From an uncultured Prevotella sp. (GTDB taxonomy: Bacteria > Bacteroidota > Bacteroidia > Bacteroidales > Bacteroidaceae): DNA of 7,968 nt. Under the pieces are notes generated by a model. It was given only the letters and a program-made list of their open reading frames with translations, made no database searches and was not told where the DNA came from. Positions 1 to 6,507 of this stretch are shown here, one piece after another. Every line of letters starts with the position of its first letter. Position 1 is the first letter of the stretch. The DNA is taken from the NCBI GenBank assembly GCA_937880835.1, contig CALGRN010000351.1, positions 1-7,968 on the forward strand, given 5' to 3'. Both the position numbers and the translations under genes were made by a program.

Positions 1-735
1 ACTCACAACAACAAAGCTCCGAAGACATTGCCGTACCGTATTCACGATGTGCCGGACCCGCAAAAGATGGAGACTTTGCGTGAATTTATAGTTAAATTCG
101 GATATAAAATAAAGACAAGCGGAACGAAAGGAGCTACTGCAAGAAGTCTGAACAAGCTGATGGACGACAGCGAAGGCAGTGCAGAACAGAAACTGATACA
201 GCGCGTTGCGCTTCGTGCGATGATGAAAGCGAAGTACAGCACGGGGAACATCGGACACTTCGGACTGGCTTTCGACTATTATACTCACTTCACAAGTCCT
301 ATACGTCGCTATCCCGACACATTGGTTCATCGTCTTCTGACGCGTTATCAGAACGGCGAACACAGTGCAGACAAGAAGTATTATGAAGAGCTTTGCGAGC
401 ATTGCAGCGATATGGAACAGATAGCGCAGAATGCCGAACGCGACTCGATAAAATATAAAATGGTGGAATTTATGAGCGATAAGATAGGCGAAGAGTATGA
501 TGCTCACATAAGCGGAATAACGTCTTACGGCATCTATTGCGAGATAGACGAGAACCATTGCGAAGGAATGGTGCCCATGAGAGACTTGGATGACGACTAT
601 TATGACTTCGATGAGCGCAACTTCTGCTTGGTTGGCAGACGTCATCACAATAAATATCAGCTCGGAGATGAGATAAGAATATGTGTCGCGCGTGCAAATC
701 TCGAAAAGAAACAGTTGGATTTCACCATTGCATAA
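1..735 (+). CDS. rnr: Ribonuclease R, C-terminal part (5' end outside window)
   Basis: This is the last 244 residues of an RNase II/RNase R family 3'-to-5' exoribonuclease, which degrades structured RNA in the cytoplasm. The frame is open from base 1, so the gene starts upstream and the first in-window ATG or TTG is not its start. Visible residues 86-111 carry the RNB family signature: HFGLA, then YTHFTSPIRRYPD, then HR. The paired arginines and the preceding Thr-Ser-Pro belong to the catalytic domain. From about residue 161 to the end is an S1 RNA-binding domain (GITSYGIYCEI, GMVPMRDL, closing with KKQLDFTIA). The protein stops directly after S1, without the long basic tail of the E. coli enzyme. 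It is followed by a 468-base spacer with a strong hairpin, so it is probably transcribed separately from the acyl-CoA ligase. The family call is very safe. RNase R is preferred over RNase II because of the sequence style and the usual Bacteroidetes gene content. Confidence 0.95.
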   Translation, partial: THNNKAPKTLPYRIHDVPDPQKMETLREFIVKFGYKIKTSGTKGATARSLNKLMDDSEGSAEQKLIQRVALRAMMKAKYSTGNIGHFGLAFDYYTHFTSPIRRYPDTLVHRLLTRYQNGEHSADKKYYEELCEHCSDMEQIAQNAERDSIKYKMVEFMSDKIGEEYDAHISGITSYGIYCEIDENHCEGMVPMRDLDDDYYDFDERNFCLVGRRHHNKYQLGDEIRICVARANLEKKQLDFTIA

Positions 736-840
736 CGCTTTGTTTTTCGTGTTATAAAGCAAGACGACAAGACACAAAACAGACGATTACGGAAGCCTGT
801 ATTTATTTTGCTTGAATACGACAACATACAACCTTGATTT

Positions 841-879
841 CAAAAGCTATCCTTTTGCACTGCGAAAGGATAGCTTTTG
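841..879 (+). terminator. Strong perfect hairpin downstream of rnr
   Basis: Bases 841-855 pair perfectly with 865-879, giving a 15-bp stem. Loop bases 856-864 can add a G-U and two more pairs, leaving a three-base ACT loop. It lies 105 bases after the rnr stop. The 3' arm ends in a CTTTTGC stretch and no long U-tract follows, so it could be a terminator, a transcript-end stabiliser, or only the body of the dispersed repeat. A smaller hairpin follows, with 905-912 pairing 918-925 (8 bp, 5-base loop). Confidence 0.4.
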
Positions 880-945
880 CTTTATGAAACAATAACTTTC
901 AGAGTGCAAAAGGATAACTTTTGCATCATAAAACAAAGGCTTTCG
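841..945. repeat. Palindromic intergenic repeat, copy 1
   Basis: Three modules match the reverse complement of a second intergenic site at 6425-6507. Bases 841-872 match the complement of 6476-6507 at 29 of 32 positions, including an exact 20-base block (853-872 against 6476-6495). Bases 894-925 match the complement of 6445-6476 at 27 of 32. Bases 930-945 match the complement of 6425-6440 at 13 of 16. The order is the same, but copy 1 has an extra stretch of about 21 bases (873-893) between the first two modules. Each module is palindrome-rich around a core of the type AAAAGGATAACTTTTG. Two loci is the minimum for a family. Membership in a genome-wide Prevotella-type repeat is inference. Confidence 0.75.
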
Positions 946-1150
946 TAATGCCGTTTTTAACATGCTGTTTTTCAATAAGATAAAAAGACGTTTCTTTCTT
1001 TGTGAAATTTCTTTTCCGTTTGTATGTATCAGAGTATCGACAACAAGATATATAATAAATGGAAAATGCAACATCAAGGTTTCATTAGAGCATTCTGCCT
1101 GTCGGATAGACAATGTATTGAGAGGTGGGAAATCAACATTATTTTGTTAA

Positions 1151-1185
1151 TTTGTTCAATTTTTAATTTTATTGTTGTATATTTG
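1151..1185 (+). promoter_or_regulatory. Bacteroidetes-type promoter for the ligase-prfB cluster
   Basis: TATATTTG at 1178-1185 is a perfect match to the Bacteroidetes -7 consensus TAnnTTTG. A TTTG at 1151-1154 could be the -33 element, although the 23-base spacing is slightly longer than usual. Transcription would begin near 1190-1192, only about 12-14 bases before the ATG at 1204. This argues that the open frame running in from 1024 is not translated from there. Confidence 0.55.
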
Positions 1186-1203
1186 CATCGGTCAAAAATA
1201 TTA

Positions 1204-3018
1204 ATGCTTATGCAGACAAGATGTCATCTCGCAGTCCTTATTCACGAGCAAGCAAAGAAATATGGCTCAAAACCGGCACTGAATTTTCGCAAATTCGGCA
1301 GTTTGGAGTGGCAGGCAGTGTCTTGGAACAAGTTCTCTCTGAGAGTGAAACAAGTTTCCAATGCAATGCTCAATTTAGGTGTGAAAGTGCAAGAGAACAT
1401 CGGTGTGTTCTCGCAGAACTGCATTCACGATCTTTATACGGACTTCGGAGCTTTCGGAATACGCGCCGTTACAGTGCCGATGTATGCCACAAGCAGCGAG
1501 CAACAAGTGCAATATATAGTCAACGATGCACAGATTAGATTTCTTTTCGTAGGCGAACAGGAGCAATACGATAAGGCTCACAGAGTGCTTGCGCAATGTC
1601 CTACGCTCGAAAGAATTATCATCTTCGATTCCAGCGTGATAATAAGTTCGTATGATACGAATTCAATCTATTTTGAGAATTTTATAGAATTGGGCGAGAA
1701 ACTGCCTCGTCAGCCCGAAGTGGACAACCTATTGGAGCAGGCGAGAGAAGACGACTTGTGCAGCATTCTATATACAAGCGGCACAACGGGAGACAGCAAA
1801 GGTGTCATGCTTTCATACAGACAGTTTCATGCTGCGTTTGAAGGTAACGGACGATGTGTACCCGTAAGCGACAAGGACAGAGTGATAAACTTCCTTCCTT
1901 TCACTCATGTGTTTGAACGTGCGTGGGCATTTCTTTCTCTTTCCGTTGGTGCACAGCTCATCATAAACACTTATCCCCACGAGATACAACAGTCTATGCG
2001 AGAGACCAATCCCACTTGTATGGCATCCGTTCCGCGCTTCTGGGAGAAAGTGTTTGCAGCCGTAAAGACCAAGATAGAAAAAGCTAATCCGATGCAGCGC
2101 AAGGTGTTCAACCATGCGCTTGCGGTAGGAAGACGATATAATATAGAATATCTAAGCAGGGGAAAACGACCTCCGCTTGCCCTCGCACTCGAATATCAGA
2201 TGCTTAACCACACCATACTGAGCAAGGTCAGGAAGCAGTTGGGACTGGTGAAACCAAACATATTTCCTACCGCAGGAGCAACAGTTTCACCGGAAGTAGA
2301 GGAGTTTGTCCATTCGATAGGAATAGACATGCTTGTAGGTTACGGTCTTACGGAGAGTCTTGCGACTGTGTCATGCGACCACAGAGGAAAGAAATACACT
2401 GTCGGTTCGGTAGGACGTCTGTTGGATAACATAGAAGTAAAGATTGGCGAAAACGACGAAATACTGCTCAAAGGCGATACTATAACAAAAGGATATTATA
2501 AGCGTGAGGCTCTCAATGCAGAGGCTTTCGACAGCGAAGGCTATTTCCGTACGGGCGATGCAGGGTATATGCTCAACGGCGAACTGTTTCTCAAAGAACG
2601 CATAAAAGACTTGTTCAAGACAAGCAACGGCAAGTATATAGCACCCCAGATGATAGAAGCAAAGCTGGTGGTAGATAAGTTTATCGACCAGATTGCCATT
2701 GTGGCAGACCTTCGGAAATATGTTTCGGCACTCATAGTGCCCGACTTCAACGAGCTTGAAGAGTTTGCAAGAGAGTACGGAATAGAGTTTGAAAGTCGCG
2801 AAGATCTGTGCAACAACAAGAAAATATACCGCATGATGATGGAGCGTATCAACACCCTGCAACAGTCGCTTGCAAACTATGAAAAGATAAAATGCTTCAC
2901 ATTGCTGCCCAATAATTTCAGTATAGAGAACGAAGAGCTTACTAATACGCTCAAACTCAAACGTCGCGTCATAGAGAAAAAATACAGTAAAGAGATCGAT
3001 AAAATGTACGAAGAATAA
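1204..3018 (+). CDS. Long-chain acyl-CoA synthetase (AMP-forming)
   Basis: This 604-residue cytoplasmic enzyme of the ANL adenylate-forming superfamily should convert a fatty acid, ATP and CoA to acyl-CoA, AMP and pyrophosphate. The phosphate-binding loop LYTSGTTG is at 189-196, followed by SKGVMLSY. GYGLTES is at 379-385, and YFRTGD at 447-452 has the ribose-binding Asp452. The hinge region has Arg466 and IKDLFKTSNGKYIAP to 481. The C-terminal TLKLKRR (582-588) carries the likely catalytic lysine, as in bacterial long-chain ligases of about 600 residues. Homology-like sequence begins at HLAVLIHEQAKKYG, and a promoter sits just upstream, so I choose ATG 1204. ATG 1210 is also possible. An upstream in-frame extension to 1024 is rejected. 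Its TAA overlaps the prfB ATG by one base (TAATG), implying translational coupling. Chain-length preference cannot be read from sequence. Confidence 0.93.
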   Translation: MLMQTRCHLAVLIHEQAKKYGSKPALNFRKFGSLEWQAVSWNKFSLRVKQVSNAMLNLGVKVQENIGVFSQNCIHDLYTDFGAFGIRAVTVPMYATSSEQQVQYIVNDAQIRFLFVGEQEQYDKAHRVLAQCPTLERIIIFDSSVIISSYDTNSIYFENFIELGEKLPRQPEVDNLLEQAREDDLCSILYTSGTTGDSKGVMLSYRQFHAAFEGNGRCVPVSDKDRVINFLPFTHVFERAWAFLSLSVGAQLIINTYPHEIQQSMRETNPTCMASVPRFWEKVFAAVKTKIEKANPMQRKVFNHALAVGRRYNIEYLSRGKRPPLALALEYQMLNHTILSKVRKQLGLVKPNIFPTAGATVSPEVEEFVHSIGIDMLVGYGLTESLATVSCDHRGKKYTVGSVGRLLDNIEVKIGENDEILLKGDTITKGYYKREALNAEAFDSEGYFRTGDAGYMLNGELFLKERIKDLFKTSNGKYIAPQMIEAKLVVDKFIDQIAIVADLRKYVSALIVPDFNELEEFAREYGIEFESREDLCNNKKIYRMMMERINTLQQSLANYEKIKCFTLLPNNFSIENEELTNTLKLKRRVIEKKYSKEIDKMYEE

Positions 3019-4142
3019 TGATAACGGCAGAACAACTGAAAGATGTAATGGAAAGAGCGGAGGCTTTGCGCCGCTATCTTGATATAGACAAAAAGAAAAT
3101 AGAGTACGAAGAGGAACAAATTCGTACTCAGGCGCCTGACTTTTGGGACGATCCAAAGCGTGCGCAAGAGCAGATGAAGAAGGTTAAGAGCATAGAAAAG
3201 TGGCTCATCGGATATAAGGATGTACGCCAATATGCCGATGAATTGCAGCTTGCATTCGACTTCTATCATGACGAAATGGTAAGCGAAGAAGAGGTTGACG
3301 CCGACTATACGAAAGCTATTAAAGCGATAGAAGACCTCGAATTGAAGAACATGTTGCGCCAAAAGGAAGACCCTATGGACTGTGTTATGAAGATAAACAG
3401 TGGCGCAGGCGGAACAGAAAGTCAGGATTGGGCGCAGATGTTAATGCGTATGTACATGCGTTGGGCAGACTCTCACGGGCACAAAGTTACCATAAGCAAT
3501 ATTCAAGACGGTGATGAAGCAGGCATAAAGAGCGTCACTATGGAGATAGAAGGAGGCGAATATGCCTACGGTTACCTTAAAAGCGAGAACGGAGTACATC
3601 GTCTTGTGCGTGTATCACCGTTCAATGCGCAGGGCAAGCGCATGACAAGTTTCGCCAGTGTGTTTGTCTCTCCGCTCGTAGATGATACGATAGAAGTGTA
3701 TGTTGACCCTTCAAAGGTGTCGTGGGATTTATTCAGAAGCGGTGGCGCAGGAGGTCAGAATGTGAACAAAGTGGAAACAGGTGTACGACTGAGGTATTTA
3801 TATACCGACCCCGATACAGGCGAAGAAGAAGAAATTCTCATAGAAAACACGGAGAGCCGCAAGCAACTTGAAAATCGAAACAATGCAATGCGACTTCTGA
3901 AATCGCAGCTATACGACCGTGCTATGAAGAAACGTCTCGAAGCACAAGCTAAGATTGAGGCAGGAAAAAAGAAGATAGAATGGGGCAGTCAGATAAGAAG
4001 CTATGTCTTTGACGACCGCCGTGTGAAGGATCATCGAACCAATTTTCAGACTGCCGACGTTGATGGTGTGATGGACGGAAAGATAGATGACTTCATAAAA
4101 TCGTATCTTATGGAGTTTCCCGTCAATGATGAAGAGGTATAG
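3018..4142 (+). CDS. prfB: Peptide chain release factor 2, without the usual frameshift
   Basis: This 374-residue class I release factor recognises UGA and UAA and triggers peptide release on the ribosome. The RF2-type recognition tripeptide Ser-Pro-Phe is at 200-202. The universal GGQ that hydrolyses peptidyl-tRNA is at 245-247 (GGAGGQNVNKVET). The N-terminal helical domain includes APDFWDDP, the motif usual in RF2, and the C-terminus has WGSQIRSYVFDD and KDHRT. In E. coli and many bacteria a +1 frameshift at CUU UGA near codon 26 autoregulates synthesis. Here the equivalent place reads CTT GAT (Leu21-Asp22, 3078-3083) in one continuous frame, with no in-frame stop. The start overlaps the ligase stop by one base, so expression probably depends on coupled translation from the ligase promoter. 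Length and motif order are normal, and identity as RF2 and not RF1 is clear from SPF. Confidence 0.96.
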   Translation: MITAEQLKDVMERAEALRRYLDIDKKKIEYEEEQIRTQAPDFWDDPKRAQEQMKKVKSIEKWLIGYKDVRQYADELQLAFDFYHDEMVSEEEVDADYTKAIKAIEDLELKNMLRQKEDPMDCVMKINSGAGGTESQDWAQMLMRMYMRWADSHGHKVTISNIQDGDEAGIKSVTMEIEGGEYAYGYLKSENGVHRLVRVSPFNAQGKRMTSFASVFVSPLVDDTIEVYVDPSKVSWDLFRSGGAGGQNVNKVETGVRLRYLYTDPDTGEEEEILIENTESRKQLENRNNAMRLLKSQLYDRAMKKRLEAQAKIEAGKKKIEWGSQIRSYVFDDRRVKDHRTNFQTADVDGVMDGKIDDFIKSYLMEFPVNDEEV

Positions 4143-4265
4143 AAGTATTTCCATCCCTTTTCAATAATATAAGGATGCAATGTCAACAGCACAAATGTGT
4201 TTTGATGGAATATTGCCCCGTAAACCCGAAAACGAAAGAACTTATAAACTTAAAATAATACTATC

Positions 4266-4403
4266 ATGAGCGAAAAAAGCAAAATAAACCGTGCGGCACG
4301 TGCCGCAAAGCAAGAGAAACAGGCTAAATTGGTTGTTAATTGGATATTCGGCGTACTCGTAGTGTTGGCTATAATATTCATGATTTGGTCTGTGTTGGCT
4401 TGA
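4266..4403 (+). CDS. Small single-span membrane protein (45 aa)
   Basis: This ATG-started frame of 45 residues is not a known family to me by name. The N-terminal half is polar and basic (MSEKSKINRAARAAKQEKQ). The second half, about residues 22-44, is one hydrophobic helix with WIFGVLVVLAIIFMIW. The pattern predicts a small inner-membrane protein with its basic end in the cytoplasm. Support for a real gene comes from this clean bipartite structure and from its tight position: its TGA is 6 bases before the ATG of the CYTH gene, and it lies 123 bases after prfB on the same strand. I believe similar short proteins occur in Bacteroidales, but this is memory and not a search. The function is unknown. 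Confidence 0.7.
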   Translation: MSEKSKINRAARAAKQEKQAKLVVNWIFGVLVVLAIIFMIWSVLA

Positions 4404-4409
4404 CGTATT

Positions 4410-4907
4410 ATGAGCGGATTGGAGATAGAACGTAAGTTTCTCGTCAAGAAAGGTTATGATTACAAGCGCGAGGCGTATGCGAGCAAGCGTATAAAGCAAG
4501 GATATTTCGCTGCCGTTCACACTGTCAGGGTGCGTATAAGTGATGATAAAGCATTCCTTACCATTAAAGGTGCATCGCGCAACGGAGGCATGACGCGTTA
4601 TGAGTTTGAAAAAGAAATATCGCTTGACGAAGCCGAAAATCTCCTTGTTTTATGCGAGAAAGGCATCATTGACAAGCGTCGCTATCTCGTGAAATGCGGG
4701 AAACATACTTTTGAAGTTGACGAATTTTACGGAGATAACGAAGGATTGGTTATTGCGGAGGTAGAACTTGAAAGCGAGACGGAAGCATTTGAGAAACCGG
4801 ACTTCATAGGAACTGAGGTTACAGGCGACCGCCGTTTCTATAATGCTCAGCTTCTTCGAAATCCTTTTTCTGCTTGGCGCGACGCCTTGCCAGAACAATA
4901 CCGATAG
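4410..4907 (+). CDS. CYTH domain protein (triphosphate tunnel metalloenzyme)
   Basis: This 165-residue protein is the length of a stand-alone bacterial CYTH domain. The defining ExExK motif is at 5-9 (EIERK). Further tunnel-lining charged residues follow in family order: RVR at 40-42, LTIKG with Lys53, RYEFEKEI at 63-70, KRR at 89-91, FEVDEFYG at 101-108 and AEVELES at 116-122. The C-terminal VTGDRRFYNAQLLRNPF also resembles family ends. Members bind triphosphate compounds with Mg or Mn and hydrolyse tripolyphosphate or, in some lineages, act as adenylate cyclases or thiamine-triphosphatases. For short bacterial forms tripolyphosphatase activity is the most likely, but the substrate is inference. 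The gene begins 6 bases after the small membrane-protein gene, so the two are probably co-translated. Its last 89 bases overlap the convergent VanZ-like gene. Confidence 0.9.
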   Translation: MSGLEIERKFLVKKGYDYKREAYASKRIKQGYFAAVHTVRVRISDDKAFLTIKGASRNGGMTRYEFEKEISLDEAENLLVLCEKGIIDKRRYLVKCGKHTFEVDEFYGDNEGLVIAEVELESETEAFEKPDFIGTEVTGDRRFYNAQLLRNPFSAWRDALPEQYR

Positions 4908-5259
4908 CCGATGCGAGTGTTATTCCGACAGCATTTGCGGCGAAATCAAGCCAATCACCGCTTCTGCGGGAGTTCGTGCAATATTCTTGCAGTATCTCGA
5001 TGACACCGCTCATAACGACAGGAGACATCCATGCAAACACAAAAAGTTTGTATCCGTCAATCTCGGAATGCTTCTTCAAGTATTCTACCCATATCGCAAT
5101 GCACGTAACGAGATACATTGCAATGTGCGTCCATTTGTCTATCATGGTGAGATTATCCAACGGAGTGTGAGGAGGAGTGCAGAAACACAGTATCCATATC
5201 GTGCATATCAAACTGCACGATATGGGATATTTCATTATCTTTCTACTCAAATATGGCAT
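4819..5259 (-). CDS. VanZ-like family membrane protein
   Basis: This 146-residue integral membrane protein has about four hydrophobic segments (roughly 11-29, 43-60, 70-88 and 105-124). Motifs typical of VanZ-like proteins are visible: DKWTHIAMY at 41-49, and an E88..Q91-E-Y segment followed by RRSGDWLDFAANAVG at 98-112. These carry the conserved Asp102, Asp105 and Asn109. VanZ itself gives low teicoplanin resistance in enterococci, but chromosomal members of this family mostly have no assigned role, so resistance should not be inferred. A promoter-like TATTTTTG lies about 20 bases upstream and supports the ATG at 5259. ATG at 5235 (residue 9) is an alternative. The charged C-terminal tail (125-146) is encoded opposite the end of the CYTH gene. 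It is divergent from the helix-hairpin-helix gene. Confidence 0.85.
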   Translation of the reverse strand: MPYLSRKIMKYPISCSLICTIWILCFCTPPHTPLDNLTMIDKWTHIAMYLVTCIAIWVEYLKKHSEIDGYKLFVFAWMSPVVMSGVIEILQEYCTNSRRSGDWLDFAANAVGITLASAIGIVLARRRAKQKKDFEEAEHYRNGGRL

Positions 5260-5281
5260 GCTATCGGGTATTTATCGGATG

Positions 5282-5314
5282 CAAAAATAATATTTATAAA
5301 AATCATTGAGCAAT
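5282..5314 (-). promoter_or_regulatory. Bacteroidetes-type promoter for the VanZ-like gene
   Basis: Read on the minus strand, TATTTTTG (5289 to 5282) matches the -7 consensus TAnnTTTG. An ATTG (5314 to 5311) lies 21 bases upstream, as expected for the -33 element. The transcript would start near 5277, giving a leader of under 20 bases to the ATG at 5259. I found no equally good match for the divergent gene at 5349. Confidence 0.5.
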
Positions 5315-5348
5315 ATAACGGCATCTTTTTAGCAATCTTTCAGCCTTT

Positions 5349-6251
5349 ATGCACATAAAAGAGTTCTTCTATTTTCAGAAATCCGACAGAATGGTTATTA
5401 TTTTCTTGATGTCCGTTCTTTTGATTTCGTTGCTCATTATAGTATTCATAGGAGGTGGTAAAAACACAACCGACATGACAGCTTACGACTCTGCAAAGTT
5501 TAGTCAAACAGGTGTTTCTTCCTACTCTTACAGGCATAAAGGAGAATATTACAATGTAGGAGAAAGAGAAGCAGAGCTGTTTCCGTTTGACCCGAACACT
5601 GCCGACAGCACCCAACTGTTGCGACTCGGGCTTTCAGAATGGCAGGTGAGAAACATCTATAAGTATCGTGCGAAAGGCGGAATATATCGCAAGCCGTCGG
5701 ATTTTGCACGTCTTTACGGACTTACGGTGAAACAATATCGCCGTATCGAGCCTTATATACGCATATCGGACGACTACCGGCAGGCAGAGTCTGTTTACGG
5801 AACGCCGGCAGAAAATCATGTTTCAGTGCGCGATACTCTGCAATATCCCGTTAAGATAGGCATTTCCGAGCATATCATTTTGAATGAAGCCGACACAAAT
5901 CAGTTGAAGAAAGTACCGGGAATAGGCAGAGGATGGGCAAGAGCTATCATAAATTACGGCAATCGTCTCGGTGGCTATTGCAACGTAAATCAGCTGAAAG
6001 AGATTGAAGGTTTTCCCGAAGAAACGCTCAGATATTTCATAATACGCAATCCGAAAACACGCAAAATAAACCTCAACAAAGCCACGTTGGGGCAAATTCG
6101 CAATCATCCTTATATCAATTTCTATCAGGCTCGCGCCATAACAGATTACCGAAGACTTAAAGGAGAGTTGAAAAGCATGAGCCAGTTAAGACTTCTTAAA
6201 GAGTTTCCGCAATCGGAAATAGACCGTATCACACCATATATTGAGTTCTGA
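5349..6251 (+). CDS. Membrane-anchored protein with three helix-hairpin-helix modules (ComEA-like)
   Basis: This 300-residue protein has a short N-terminal cytoplasmic stretch (MHIKEFFYFQKSDR), one transmembrane helix at about 15-36, a Ser/Thr/Tyr-rich linker, then three related modules at about 79-136, 177-233 and 239-298. Each begins with an N-x-A signature (PNTADSTQL, LNEADTNQL, LNKATLGQI). The middle one has the canonical hairpin VPGIGRGWARAI (189-200). Such modules bind DNA backbone without sequence specificity and occur in ComEA, the DNA receptor for natural transformation. With one membrane anchor the modules would face the periplasm, so a role in DNA binding or uptake is plausible but unproven. 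Modules 1 and 3 are degenerate at the GIG hairpin, so only the middle one may bind DNA. Bacteroidetes homologues often begin with a similar DFFYF-type leader, which supports ATG 5349 over the ATG at residue 15. Confidence 0.88.
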   Translation: MHIKEFFYFQKSDRMVIIFLMSVLLISLLIIVFIGGGKNTTDMTAYDSAKFSQTGVSSYSYRHKGEYYNVGEREAELFPFDPNTADSTQLLRLGLSEWQVRNIYKYRAKGGIYRKPSDFARLYGLTVKQYRRIEPYIRISDDYRQAESVYGTPAENHVSVRDTLQYPVKIGISEHIILNEADTNQLKKVPGIGRGWARAIINYGNRLGGYCNVNQLKEIEGFPEETLRYFIIRNPKTRKINLNKATLGQIRNHPYINFYQARAITDYRRLKGELKSMSQLRLLKEFPQSEIDRITPYIEF

Positions 6252-6252
6252 A

Positions 6253-6299
6253 ACAATCTTTAATGTTTTGCAACATCATAATCTTTGCAAAACGATTGT
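6253..6299 (+). terminator. Interrupted hairpin just after the helix-hairpin-helix gene
   Basis: ACAATC (6253-6258) pairs with GATTGT (6294-6299), and GTTTTGC (6265-6271) pairs with GCAAAAC (6287-6293). This gives a 6+7-bp stem with a six-base bulge on one side and a 15-base loop. It begins two bases after the stop codon. There is no U-run after it, so it is a weak terminator candidate; it may instead cap the transcript 3' end. Confidence 0.35.
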
Positions 6300-6424
6300 A
6301 TGCTGACCGTTATTCGTTTGCCGTTTGTTCAGACACATTGTATAACACTGCGATCATACATAACAAACACTAATTCCCTTTGCTTTGTATAATATTTAAA
6401 ATCAGGACGTTAACAACGGTTTTT

Positions 6425-6507
6425 CAAAAGCTGTTGTTTTGCACTCCAAAAGTTATCCTTTTGAGTCCTGAAAGTTATCCTTTCGCAGTGCAAAACAATA
6501 ACTTTTG
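6425..6507. repeat. Palindromic intergenic repeat, copy 2 (inverted relative to copy 1)
   Basis: The outer arms 6425-6445 and 6487-6507 are inverted repeats matching at 19 of 21 positions. One transcript strand could bridge both mismatches with G-U pairs. Between the arms is a direct repeat of AAAGTTATCCTTT (6449-6461 and 6471-6483). The whole unit is the reverse complement of the modules in 841-945, with the first two modules abutting here instead of being about 21 bases apart. Its place between two converging stop codons suits a bidirectional terminator or an mRNA-end element, but this is inference. Confidence 0.75.

Larger units (their letters stand above)
736..1203. other. Long AT-rich intergenic spacer between rnr and the acyl-CoA ligase
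   Basis: This 468-base gap holds no convincing gene. Its content is a palindromic repeat cluster (841-945), an AT-rich stretch with T-runs, and a promoter-like element just before the ligase start (1151-1185). Short open frames exist on both strands: about 62 codons at 962-1150 (+), about 88 codons at 847-1113 (-), and an upstream in-frame extension of the ligase from 1024. Their compositions look random, and the minus-strand one runs into the repeat. I see nothing recognisable at 736-840 or 946-1140. Confidence 0.7.

Noticed and set aside
841..945. CRISPR-like array
   Set aside because: Repeat units are palindromic, adjacent and variable, with no regular unique spacers and no cas genes nearby.
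847..1113. 88-codon minus-strand frame in the rnr-ligase spacer
   Set aside because: It begins in AT-rich spacer and ends inside the palindromic repeat. It has no domain, membrane pattern or promoter.
962..1150. 62-codon plus-strand frame in the same spacer
   Set aside because: Composition looks random, there is no initiation context, and it is followed by the ligase promoter.
2371..3156. 261-codon open frame on the minus strand
   Set aside because: It lies opposite the acyl-CoA ligase and prfB, both of which have clear family motifs. It is cysteine- and phenylalanine-rich with no recognisable domain, as expected for an antisense shadow.
4146..4210. Possible hairpin or promoter between prfB and the 45-residue gene
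   Set aside because: TTCCATC and GATGGAA can pair, but the loop is about 50 bases and no TAnnTTTG match is present. This is too weak to report as a feature.
4819..5259. Glycopeptide-resistance gene (vanZ)
   Set aside because: Only the broad VanZ-like family is supported. No vanHAX-type genes are present and chromosomal family members are common without resistance.
4843..5358. 171-codon open frame on the plus strand
   Set aside because: It lies opposite the VanZ-like gene, which has conserved motifs and a promoter-like site. The plus-strand translation has no recognisable family.
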